Assembly: GCF_018446385.1 (NCBI RefSeq)
Contig: NC_056002.1
Coordinates: 29,870,636 to 29,934,635 of the forward strand
Direction of reading: 5' to 3'
DNA: 64,000 nt
DNA from: Zingiber officinale
Lineage: Eukaryota; Streptophyta; Magnoliopsida; Zingiberales; Zingiberaceae
Shown: in pieces, positions 1 to 9,253 of the stretch
How the letters are laid out: the number at the start of each line of letters is the position of its first letter
Numbering within the stretch: position 1 is the stretch's first letter
Notes under the pieces: model-generated
Told to the model about the DNA's origin: nothing
Databases searched by the model: none
The model's input: the letters and a program-made list of their open reading frames with translations, nothing else
Made by a program: the position numbers and the translations under genes

Positions 1-722
1 CAAGGGGGAGTCAAAAAAGTTTTTTAACCAAGTTGTTTTTTTTAGTTTCTTAAATAAAATGAAATTATTTTTGGCTTCGTTTTTAAAAAATATATATTTT
101 TGACTTATTTATGCTTAAGGTTGGATTATTTTTTTTTGAATTAAAAAATATTTTGAATTCAAATTGAAAGTTTAAGCTTAGTATTTTTCAAAGTTTTTAA
201 CTGTGTACTTAACTAAGTTCTTAACTAAATTCCATTTAAGATTAATGATGGTTTAAAATTATATTCAAGAATAATATTAACTTCATTTAAATTTACAATT
301 TATCAAAGTTTTGGTTACTTTCTTAAAAGCTAAAGTACTTAACTTGCAAAACTGTTATTTTGACTAAATATTATTTGCTAAGTCTTACTAAGTAACTTTA
401 AGTCTTGAATTTTTTTTATATACAACTACTATTTTTAAGTAACAAAGCTTCCTTTTAGGGGGAGCAAATTATCTTTTCTTTACATCCCTTTCTCTACTTT
501 ATATATTTTTTTGATATATTACAAAGGGGGAGAGGAAAGTGAAAAGTAAGAAAGAAAAAGTTAAAGTAAAATGAATAAAACTAGAACATTTTGCTCAATT
601 TGTTACAATTACTTAACATGTTCTAGTTATTGCATTTACTTGAGTCTTAATAGATTTATACTTTTTGTACTCTTGTTTTACTTAACTTTGAATTTTGTTG
701 TCATAATCAAAAAGGGGGAGAT
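1..722 (+). mobile_element. 3' internal non-coding end of a Sirevirus-like Ty1/copia element (S)
   Basis: AT-rich sequence with no convincing coding frame, ending in the purine tract AAAAAGGGGGAGAT directly before an LTR that opens with TGTTGGTGCGG. Further tracts of the AAGGGGGAG type lie near 2-10, 457-464 and 523-531. Repeated polypurine tracts ahead of the 3' LTR are a known habit of the Sirevirus branch of Ty1/copia. The polymerase genes would lie left of the window. Family is inferred from these tracts and LTR style, not from protein. Confidence 0.6.
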
Positions 723-1372
723 TGTTGGTGCGGAAAGCATCCGACGATCAAACCTAAGTTTTGATAATGGCAAAGGGTCCAAAGTTAATATTATTTGTGA
801 TCTAATGTGTTTGAATGAGCTTGCAGGAAAGTCCTAAGTGTACTTAGGTAAAAGTCCTAGATGCGGTTAGGAAGGTGGAAAACCCTAGGGGTGGTAACCC
901 TAAGTCCTAGGGAGTGGTAACCCTAGGCGAAAAGTCTTGACAAGTCGAGGGCTTGGTCAAAAGTCCTAGAGTCGAGGACTGTAGGTAGAAAGTCCTGGTG
1001 TCGCGAACCAGGTGAAAGACTAGGCGGGTCATGGAGCGGATGTCCAGCGGAAAGTCCTAGAGTCTCGAGCGATGAGCAAAAGTCCAGTCGGTCCGGAGGA
1101 TTGGTCTGGCAACAAGTATATTCTTCTGAGTGGAGTAGGTGAGGACGCGTTCCCTGGTGAGAGAACAATAGGCGTCGGTTCGACATAGGGTTTCCGGTTG
1201 GGAATCTGAAATCAGAACCGGACAGTCCAATGACTGCCAAATTCTTTATCTTTTATGTCTATATTATCCTAACTTTGTTTTGAAGGGTATGTTGGACTAA
1301 CGTATTTTGCAGGAAGTGAATTGAACGTGTTTGCTTCAGGTAACCTAGAGAAGCAACCTCGCAGCAAGGCGC

Positions 1373-1585
1373 GAGGGCGCCCTCATGGAGCTTGAGGGTG
1401 CCCTGGACACTAGAGCGAGGACGCCCTCATGGAGCTTGAGGGCGCCCTGGACACTGGTGCGAGGGCGCCCTCCATACGGTTGGAGGCACCCTCGAGCGAA
1501 TAAGCAGCGGAGGTTAGAGCTTATCTGCGCGCGGTTGACTCGGCGGGTTGGAGACGCCCTTATGGAGTTTGAGGGTGCCCTCCAC
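1373..1585 (+). repeat. GGCGCCC palindrome cluster in LTR U3
   Basis: Several imperfect copies of a block reading GAGGGCGCCCTCATGGAGCT, each built around the palindrome GGCGCC, spaced about 50 bp apart. The last copy ends about 5 bases before the TATA box at 1590, so the cluster occupies the expected enhancer position of the LTR promoter. Confidence 0.6.
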
Positions 1586-1589
1586 ATGC

Positions 1590-1596
1590 TATAAAA
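1590..1596 (+). promoter_or_regulatory. TATA box of the copia S LTR
   Basis: TATAAAA followed by GGCAG, downstream of the palindrome cluster and about 870 bases into the LTR. It fits the U3 core promoter of a plus-strand copia LTR. Start-site position is inferred only. Confidence 0.55.
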
Positions 1597-1966
1597 GGCA
1601 GTCTCGAGCAGCAACTTGGAACAACAATAAAAATTGCAATTTGTCTTCTCCGTGTTGCTCAAAAGATGATCCAGAAAGGTTATAGCAAGACCCCGATGAC
1701 TAGGAGCTTCAAAACTTATTACTTTTGTTATCGATATAGATTTTACTACTGCTCTATTATTGTACTTAAATTGTAAAGAATTTTTCGTGCTTATAGTGAT
1801 TGCCCAAAGTAAACGCTCAACGAGCGTGGGCCTTGGAGTAGGAGTCATCCTAGGCTCCGAACCAAGTAAAAGACTTGGTGTTTGCATGTTTGCAACTATT
1901 TTTCATATTTCCGCCGCGTTTTATTCTTAAGTATTCTGAAACGAAAGTGAAAGTCATGAGCGTTAT

Positions 1967-3579
1967 TGTCACGCTCCGCAAGTGTACGGAAATGTCGCAA
2001 GTAATATAAAAGATTATCGTATCCACAGGGACTGGAATAAGCACTAGAAATGTCTCAATGCGAATTAGCTAAACAACTATCCAATTGTTTCGAATGCAAA
2101 GTGAAGGTAAACAAATCTAATATTAAAGATCAACAAACAAGAGTTTAGTGTTTTGGGTTATGATAAAGGGAGATTCTAGGAGTTTCGGTTTCTTTGTAGG
2201 ATTTCTCGAATGTAAATGGTTCACCAATTCTTATCCCTCAATTGCCAAACATGTAGAAAGTTGTCGGTTCTCTCTTGCAATAGACAACCGGCTAAGGACT
2301 GAGAAATGTATCTAAATAGGATTAATTAGACATGAACCTATGTTGTCCTTACACAGAAGTGCACCTATTACTGTGCCTTCCTCGGATATCAACATAGAAG
2401 CCCACGGCTTATTAATCTATCAAGATACAAGAAACTAATCACAAAATCCATCCTACTCTCTTGAATATTCCTATTTCCTCTTCAAGATTGTCTCTCAAAC
2501 GTCCTTACACGGACTTGCACCTGTCACGTGGATCCCTCGGATGATCGAGTGAGAGTTTATCTTTACAAAGTCCATAAGAAATCCAAACAATTAATCAAGA
2601 ATGAAAATTAAGCACGAATCACCATTAATCATTCAAGATCTAATTGATACAAACAAGATAATGTCATTGAAACAAGAAAATGACAAATCCATAAGAGATT
2701 ACATCAATCCATCATACAAATACTCCCTTCATCCTAGAATACAAGATCTACTCCATGAATCGAGGAAGAAAACTCGAAGAAATAGAGAATACAAGCATTT
2801 CTTAAATCCCCAATCCAAGAAACCAAGAAAAGGGGGAAAGAGAAAACTTATCTACGAAGAAGCTTCGTCTTCGGATCCAATCCTCGCTCCGGAGTCGAAA
2901 TCGTCAAGAACTCCCCTTGAATCGCCCAGAAATCCTCCCAAGATTGGGAGGAAACTACCAAATCTTGCCTTCTCCCAAAGGGGGAGAGATCCCCTTTCAA
3001 TTCGTGAAGGAAGGTTTAAATAGAGGAAGAAATCGGGCGCCACACGGCCCCACGACACGGCCGTGTGAGATCCACACGGTCATGCCCAGTTCCTTCTCTG
3101 CCAATGCTGCACGGCCGTGTGGTGCACACGGCCAGGACCCTTCTGCTCTCTGGAAATGCTACACGGTCGTGTGGTGCACACGGCCACCACCTGCTTGGTC
3201 TCTGGAAACCTCACACGGCCGTGTAGATCCACACGGCCATGTAAGGCATCTGCTCTGATTTCTTCAAATCAAGACACGGCCGTGTGAGATTCGCACGACC
3301 ATGTCCTCTTCCCTTCCTGTTAAGACTACACGGCCATGTGTGGTACACGGCCTGATGATCTCTCCCTTCAATTACTTCCAAGCTTGCCCGAGGACGCATA
3401 ATCTTCACCAATTTCGACTCCTGTGTACAGAAAATGCACAAAAAGCAGATCTCCGAACCAAAAGAGTAAATATGCTAAAAGAAAAGCTGGAAGTATAAAA
3501 ATGCATAGATCAAGCATGCTCAAAGTATGTAAATGTGCGTAAAAACCTGCATAAAAGAGTATATAATCTACGCACATCA
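1967..3579 (-). repeat. 3' LTR of element T
   Basis: 1613 bp, TGTCACGC at the left and CACATCA at the right on the plus strand. Nearly identical to 7418-9054; the main length difference is one extra 24-bp palindromic unit in the other copy (near 8633-8656). Contains the palindrome cluster 3040-3350 and, on the minus strand, the TATA-like TATTTAAA at 3015-3022. Confidence 0.88.
3040..3350. repeat. ACACGGCCGTGT palindrome cluster, 3' LTR of T
   Basis: About six paired units, each a palindrome close to ACACGGCCGTGTG followed after a few bases by CACACGGCC, separated by 15-25 bp of unique sequence. In minus-strand orientation the cluster is just upstream of the TATA-like box at 3015-3022. Short frames rich in Arg-Pro-Cys and His-Gly read through it and are artefacts of the repeat. 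Confidence 0.8.
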
Positions 3580-3593
3580 CACCCCCAGACTTA
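3580..3593 (-). promoter_or_regulatory. Polypurine tract of element T
   Basis: Minus strand reads TAAGTCTGGGGGTG directly before the 3' LTR start TGATGTG. It is the expected plus-strand DNA primer site. A near copy (AGTCTGGGGGGATG) lies about 970 bp further inside at 4550-4563. Confidence 0.7.
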
Positions 3594-4549
3594 AACCTTT
3601 GCTTGTCCTCGAGCAAAATGCTGCAGTCTAAATTCATATGTTCTACAACACATTCATAAAACCTAGTGCACTTTCCTAATTCTATCAAAAAGTTTCATTA
3701 ACAAGCATGATCATGGAAACAAGTAAAGTATGGTTCAAGCATAAGAATCTTGTGCACGGTGTAAAAGTAACTCAACACCCTTCAAGTTTCAATCCATGTC
3801 CTAGTCAAGTCGTCATCAAATTTGAATTCCTAATGTTTCCAGTGAAAGACAAGTAACCAGTGATAGGCACTTACTCACCATTCACTTGGTTCATATTTCT
3901 CAACTAATCCAAGGTCTCAAAGGAGTGCTCAATCTCAAGAGAAGCTAAGCAGTCATTTCCCCAGTAACCTAACTCGGTCTCAAAGGGGTGACTTGCTAGA
4001 TTCCACTCATGACAACTGTTTTTTATATCCTTTTTTTTTTTTATAAGTGTTTGCATTGTGCAAAACTTATTCACAAATGTACTTTTAGCACACATGTTGG
4101 GATATTTTGATTTTTCCAAATGAGCTTTAATGATTTGAGCCTCATCCAGTAACCAAAATGAAAGTTGAGAAATCACCATGGAAACCAAGTACTAAGCAAA
4201 CAAGATGAATCATGACTATTTCAATGACATCAACTATTCAAGCATCAAGCACAAGTGTAGTGAAGATAAAATCCTTAAGGTTGAACCAAAACTAAAACTC
4301 ATCACCATAAGATTCTTAGCTTATTAATGCTTCCCAAGATAGAAAAAAGAACTACACAAAGTTTACTACTAGCATCATTCGAACATCATGAATCAAGACA
4401 ATAATCGTGCTAACATTTCACTTGAATCCAAGAAAGCATATAAGTGAAGTTTTGATGTTCTCAAGATGTATGCCACAAAAAAAATCAAAACAAAATGCAA
4501 GACATAAGCAAAAACAAAAACAAACAAAGCAAATCAAATGCATCTAATG

Positions 4550-4563
4550 CATCCCCCCAGACT
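4550..4563 (-). repeat. Second, internal polypurine-tract-like copy
   Basis: The block CCCCCAGACTTAAA found at the LTR edge recurs here, and both copies are followed on the plus strand by similar text (TTGTCC and runs of A). It lies between the gag stop and the 3' LTR. It could be an old duplication of the 3' end or a second priming site. Confidence 0.5.
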
Positions 4564-4867
4564 TAAATTTTTCATTGTCCCAATGAAAACTAAAAATAAT
4601 GTGGAGGAGATTTTAAGAGAAGTTACCAAGTGATGAGCTCCAAATGGTTGACATTCATGTTTTTAAAGATACTCCTCCATCCAATACTCACATTCCTCCA
4701 CAACTTTGAATTCTACAACAATAAGATAGACAAGAAAAATTAAGTAGAGGATACATGTTTATTATAAAGAGAGAACTAAAGACATAAAAGAAAATAAGGA
4801 AAATGAACTTGGGTTGCCTCCCAAGAAGCGCTTGTTTAAGGTCATTAGCTCGACCACCTCATTAGAT

Positions 4868-6946
4868 TCATCTAAATCTTGCTCTTGGAGGGGTAAGATA
4901 TTTTAGAACCCTCCTACCAAGGGCTCTTATTATGGAGGGAGCTTTCATCAAAGGAGCTACAAAGTAAAGTATAACTCTTTCCATCTTCGTCTTCTTGGAA
5001 ATTTTTTCAGGTGGTCGAAGACGGTTCAGATTGAGCTTCCAATTATTGGCCCATGTGAAATCTGCACATCCAAAAGAAAAACAAATCTCCCACAAGCATA
5101 TTATATAGTATAGAGCTAGAACCATATCAAGATAAGATGAATAAGTAATAAAAACTGAATCACATCCAACAAAGTCAATTATAGGTACCTCCATAAAGTT
5201 TTCCAAAAGATCACAAGAAATACTAACCTTACTTTGCTGAGAAATACCTGAAATTTCTAAACATGTAAATGTGACTTCCTCTGAATCAAATGATGGTTCT
5301 GGCTCTAGCTTAGGTGTTGATGATATCAATGATGGTGATTCTTGAGACTCTACTAGCTCTGTATAAGTCCCTACACATTGTTCCACAACATGATCAATTC
5401 TTAGATCCTCTAAGGGTTGTCTTGACAAAGGTAGTGATCCTTGAGATGCTGCTTCCACAACACAGTTCCCTACACATTCTTCCATATCATCATCATCAAC
5501 ACATACATCAAAAAATAAATCAACATCTATGTCCTCAATAGGAGAATCAATAACAAGAGGATCAATAACTTCACTTGCCGTTTTAAGTTGATCTACCACA
5601 TCACATTCATCATCTGAAAATTCAATGTCACTATAACACCTTATAAAATTTTGAGGTAGATCTGAAAACTTATTTACCACTACATTATCAATAAAATCCT
5701 CATCTGAAAAATCTTCATCTTCATATATATTTAAAAATCTACACTCAACCATATTAGTGTCACAAGATTTGCCGAAGTCTTTATTTTCATTTACCCCCAC
5801 TAACCTTTGTGGAAAAGAAACCCTTAGTGAAGGTCCCGGGAAAGACTGAACTCCCTTTTTCCCAAATTCCCTTTGAGCTTTTGGAGGAGGTCCAACTTGC
5901 TTATCTAATGTTGGTGTGATTAATCGTTGAGGGAAAGGTACTTCTGGCCTTTGGGAACTTCCTAGATAAATGGAATTGAGTTCTTGTGATCTTCTATTAT
6001 TCTTCTCCTCAATTCTAAACATGTCATTCTTCAGAAGTTCTTCATGATTTTTGCCACTTCTCAACCCCACATCATCACACTTTTCATTGGATCTTGACTG
6101 TGTAGGAGGGGGATCTTCTTTAAACCATTTTGAAACAATACTATCAAGCTTTGCCCCCAAATGTTTGAACTCCTCACTCTGTGACTTGTGAATTTCAACA
6201 TTTTTAGGTGGTTGGATTTCATTTTGTTTGACAGGCTCTCTTACATTTATGGCTTGCACTTCTTGAATATCTAAGGGAAATTCCATCCAACTTTTGTTCG
6301 ACCATTCATGGAGGTTCAATGTCACTTGATCAATTAACGAATAAGCTTCATCTACACTTTTGTCCATAAAAGAACCTCCAGCTGATGAATCCAATAAAGT
6401 CTTGTCTGAGAAAGAAATTCCCCCATAGAATATGTGCAAAATCAACCATTTTTCAAAACCATGATGAGGGCACTGTCTTTGAAGACTCTTGAATCTATCC
6501 CATGCTTCAAATAATGATTCTCCATATGCCTGAGAAAAATTTGTTATGCAATTCCTCATATACACCGTTCTACTTGGAGGGAAAAAATGATTCAGAAATT
6601 GCTTCTCCAATTGTTCCCAACTTGTGATGCTTTGAGGACAGAGAGAATATAGCCAAGTCCTTGCTTTATCCTTGATACTGAAAGGAAATGTCATCAATCG
6701 AACTGCATTTGCTGATACTCCTTCGCATTTCACCAAATCACAAATCTCTAAAAATGTTTCAAGATGCAGATAAGGACTTTCTGATACTTCTCCTCCAAAT
6801 TTGTGACCTTGTATCATGAAAATTATCTCTGGATCTAGTTGGAAACTTTCTGCTTCAATTTGAGGTTGCACAATAGGAGATAAAAATCTTGCAGAAAAGG
6901 GTGTAGAAAAATTTCTCATGGTCCTGCTTGACATGTTAGTGCTCAT
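4868..6946 (-). CDS. Retrotransposon gag protein of element T
   Basis: An uninterrupted 692-codon frame from a true ATG (MSTNMSSRTM). Residues about 60-190 match the plant retrotransposon gag domain (Retrotrans_gag): the segment with FPFSIKDKARTWLYSL, SWEQLEKQFLNHFFPP and EAWDRFKSLQRQCPHHG is characteristic of Athila/Tat-type gag. It would form the particle coat and package element RNA. No CCHC zinc knuckle and no DSG/DTG protease motif is visible. The middle is Pro/Arg/Glu-rich, and about 400-560 is strongly acidic (Asp/Glu/Val). The last 100 residues look unrelated to gag. It is the only gene of the element, sits about 450 bp inside the 5' LTR and is followed by about 1.3 kb of non-coding sequence. 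The intact frame suggests selection or a young insertion. Confidence 0.85.
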   Translation of the reverse strand: MSTNMSSRTMRNFSTPFSARFLSPIVQPQIEAESFQLDPEIIFMIQGHKFGGEVSESPYLHLETFLEICDLVKCEGVSANAVRLMTFPFSIKDKARTWLYSLCPQSITSWEQLEKQFLNHFFPPSRTVYMRNCITNFSQAYGESLFEAWDRFKSLQRQCPHHGFEKWLILHIFYGGISFSDKTLLDSSAGGSFMDKSVDEAYSLIDQVTLNLHEWSNKSWMEFPLDIQEVQAINVREPVKQNEIQPPKNVEIHKSQSEEFKHLGAKLDSIVSKWFKEDPPPTQSRSNEKCDDVGLRSGKNHEELLKNDMFRIEEKNNRRSQELNSIYLGSSQRPEVPFPQRLITPTLDKQVGPPPKAQREFGKKGVQSFPGPSLRVSFPQRLVGVNENKDFGKSCDTNMVECRFLNIYEDEDFSDEDFIDNVVVNKFSDLPQNFIRCYSDIEFSDDECDVVDQLKTASEVIDPLVIDSPIEDIDVDLFFDVCVDDDDMEECVGNCVVEAASQGSLPLSRQPLEDLRIDHVVEQCVGTYTELVESQESPSLISSTPKLEPEPSFDSEEVTFTCLEISGISQQSKVSISCDLLENFMEVPIIDFVGCDSVFITYSSYLDMVLALYYIICLWEICFSFGCADFTWANNWKLNLNRLRPPEKISKKTKMERVILYFVAPLMKAPSIIRALGRRVLKYLTPPRARFR

Positions 6947-7393
6947 GGATATTCAAGAAGAAAAAGAAAATTATCAAGAATAAAAAACAAGAAATAAAAT
7001 GCAATATGAAAAACAAGAAAGCAAATGCAGAATTTAAATTGCAAGAAAGAAAGTGCATAATGAAAACAAGAAAGAAAAGATAAAAGGAAAAAGAAAAATA
7101 TCTAGAATAATTCATATGCTAAAAATTACAAGATATGTTTACAAAAGAAAAGAAGAAAGAAACAAGATCAAAAGAGAAAACAGAGAAAAGTTAGATTAGA
7201 GTACTAGAAATCAAGAATGCAAAGTTAGAATTAGAATTAGAATTGTAACAAAAAGAATTGTCAAGAATGTTATTCAAGAAAAGAAAAGCTTATAGAAACA
7301 GAATTCTAAAGTTACAACTATGAAAATGTAAAGAAAGAAAGAAAAGTTATGTTTAGTCTAACTCAATTGATAATTCCTAATGTTATAGCGCAG

Positions 7394-7411
7394 TCCCCGG
7401 CAACGGTGCCA
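7394..7411 (-). promoter_or_regulatory. Primer-binding site (tRNA-Asp type) of element T
   Basis: Minus strand reads TGGCACCGTTGCCGGGGA, complementary to the 3' end of plant tRNA-Asp with one mismatch (A for G at position 5), 6 bp from the LTR end at 7418. A tRNA-Asp primer is typical of Athila/Tat relatives. Confidence 0.8.
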
Positions 7412-8465
7412 AAAACTTGTCACGCTCCGCAAGTGTACGGAAATGTCGCAAGTAATATAAAAGATTATCGTATCCACAGGGACTGGAATAAGTACTAGAA
7501 ATGTCTCAATGCGAATTAGCTAAACAACTATCCAATTGTTTCGAATGCAAAGTGAAGGTAAACAAATCTAATATTAAAGATCAACAAACAAGAGTTTAGT
7601 GTTTTGGGTTATGATAAAGGGAGATTCTAGGAGTTTCGGTTTCTTTGTAGGATTTCTCGAATGTAAATGGTTCACCAATTCTTATCCCTCAATTGCCAAA
7701 CATGTAGAAAGTTGCCGGTTCTCTCTTGCAATAGACAACCGGCTAAGGACTGAGAAATGTATCTAAATAGGATTAATTAGACATGAACCTATGTTGTCCT
7801 TACACAGAAGTGCACCTATTACTGTGCCTTCCTCGGATATCAACATAGAAGCCCACGACTTATTAATCTATCAAGATACAAGAAACTAATCACAAAATCT
7901 ATCATACTCTCTTGAATATTCCTATTTCCTCTTCAAGATTGTCTCTCAAACGTCCTTACACGGGCTTGCACCTGTCACGTGGATCCCTCGGATGATCGAG
8001 TGAGAGTTTATCTTTACAAAGTCCATAAGAAATCCAAACAATTAATCAAGAATGAGAATTAAGCACGAATCACCATTAATCATTCAAGATCTAATTGATA
8101 CAAGCAAGATAATGTCATTGAAACAAGAAAATGGCAAATCCATAAGAGATTACATCAATCCATCATACAAATACTCCCTTCATCCTAGAATACAAGATCT
8201 ACTCCATGAATCGAGGAAGAAAACTCGAAGAAATAGAGAATACAAGCATTTCTTAAATCCCCAATCCAAGAAACCAAGAAAAGGGGGAAAGAGAAAACTT
8301 ATCTACGAAGAAGCTTCGTCTTCGGATCCAATCCTCGCTCCGGAGTCGAAATCGTCAAGAACTCCCCTTGAATCGCCCAGAAATCCTCCCAAGATTGGGA
8401 GGAAACCACCAAATCTTGCCTTCTCCCAAAGGGGGAGAGATCCCCTTTCAATTCATGAAGGAAGG

Positions 8466-8473
8466 TTTAAATA
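8466..8473 (-). promoter_or_regulatory. TATA-like box of element T
   Basis: Minus strand TATTTAAA, about 585 bases from the LTR 5' end and directly downstream of the ACACGGCCGTGT cluster. The same sequence is present in the 3' LTR at 3015-3022. Confidence 0.5.
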
Positions 8474-8491
8474 GAGGAAGAAATCGGGCGC

Positions 8492-8830
8492 CACACGGCC
8501 CCACGACACGGCCGTGTGAGATCCACACGGCCATGCCCAGTTCCTTCTCTGCCAATGCTGCACGGCCGTGTGGTGCACACGGCCAGGACCCTTTTGCTCT
8601 CTGGAAATGCTACACGGCCGTGTGGTGCACACTTCACACGACCGTGTGATGCACACGGCCACCACCTGCTTGGCCTCTGGAAACCTCACACGACCGTGTA
8701 GATCCACACGGCCATGTAAGGCATCTGCTCTGATTTCTTCAAATCAAGACACGGCCGTGTGAGATTCGCACGGCCATGTCCTCTTCCCTTCCTGTTAAGA
8801 CTACATGGCCATGTGTGGTACACGGCCTGA
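8492..8830. repeat. ACACGGCCGTGT palindrome cluster, 5' LTR of T
   Basis: About seven paired palindromic units, one more than in the 3' LTR. The extra unit (CACACGACCGTGTG near 8635) explains the 24-bp length difference between the LTRs. Position is immediately upstream of the TATA-like box. Confidence 0.8.
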
Positions 8831-9054
8831 TGATCTCTCCCTTCAATTACTTCCAAGCTTACCCGAGGACGCATAATCTTCACCAATTTTGACTCCTGTG
8901 TACAGAAAATGCACAAAAAGCAAATCTCCAAACCAAAAGAGTAAATATGCTAAAAGGAAAGCTAGAAGTATAAAAATGCATAGATCAAGCATGCTCAAAG
9001 TATGTAAATGTGCGTAAAAACCTGCATAAAAGAGTATATAATCTACGCACATCA

Positions 9055-9253
9055 GTTATTCACCCTCCCCCCCTCTAGCCCTTTCGCGACCCCTTATGTC
9101 GTCGACCGACGACCCTCGGCTGTGCCGTTACTCACTAGGTCTTCCCACCCCTGGCTAGTGGATTTTTGTCTTCCTCAAGATTCAAACTCTATACCTCCAG
9201 GCTAAGTACTAGAGTTTATGAATCCTGGTAGCCAAGTGAGTGCCAAAATAAAT
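9055..9253 (+). mobile_element. Right part of copia S LTR and short flank
   Basis: Starts with the second copy of target duplication GTTAT and continues with the C-rich TATTCACCC/CTCTAGC block that ends copia LTRs here. A clear CA end is not visible. From roughly 9110 to 9253 the sequence is unassigned flank before element E. Confidence 0.5.

Larger units (their letters stand above)
723..1966 (+). mobile_element. 3' LTR of copia element S, left part, split by element T
   Basis: Begins TGTTGGTGC immediately after the polypurine tract and is cut at 1966 by element T. The 5-bp site GTTAT (1962-1966) is repeated at 9055-9059, where the LTR resumes with the TATTCACCC and C-rich CTCTAGC block typical of copia LTR ends in this window. 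The middle (1373-1585) holds repeated GAGGGCGCCCTC-type palindromes, followed by a TATA box. The small frames seen here on both strands are repeat-driven and not proposed as genes. Confidence 0.7.
1967..9054 (-). mobile_element. Complete gag-only Ty3/gypsy-type LTR element (T), TR-GAG-like
   Basis: Two direct LTRs (1967-3579 and 7418-9054) flank 3.8 kb of internal sequence, with target duplication GTTAT at 1962-1966 and 9055-9059. Read on the minus strand, the LTR starts TGATGTGCG and ends GCGTGACA. Next to the 5' LTR is a primer site matching tRNA-Asp with one mismatch, and next to the 3' LTR a GGGGGTG polypurine tract. The only long frame is gag (4868-6946). No protease, reverse transcriptase, RNase H or integrase is present. 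This matches the described class of terminal-repeat retrotransposons carrying only GAG, presumably mobilised by autonomous Tat/Athila-type relatives. Very similar LTRs imply a recent insertion. Confidence 0.85.
7418..9054 (-). repeat. 5' LTR of element T
   Basis: 1637 bp and nearly identical to 1967-3579. In element orientation, U3 starts at 9054. It carries the palindrome cluster (8492-8830), then the TATA-like box (8466-8473), so transcription would begin near 8440 and run leftward into gag. Ends next to the primer site. Confidence 0.88.

Noticed and set aside
923..1240. 105-codon minus-strand frame in LTR S
   Set aside because: Lies in LTR sequence made of short repeats, with no family resemblance and antisense to the element.
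1345..1887. 180-codon minus-strand frame in LTR S
   Set aside because: Runs through the GGCGCC palindrome cluster and the LTR promoter; composition is set by the repeats.
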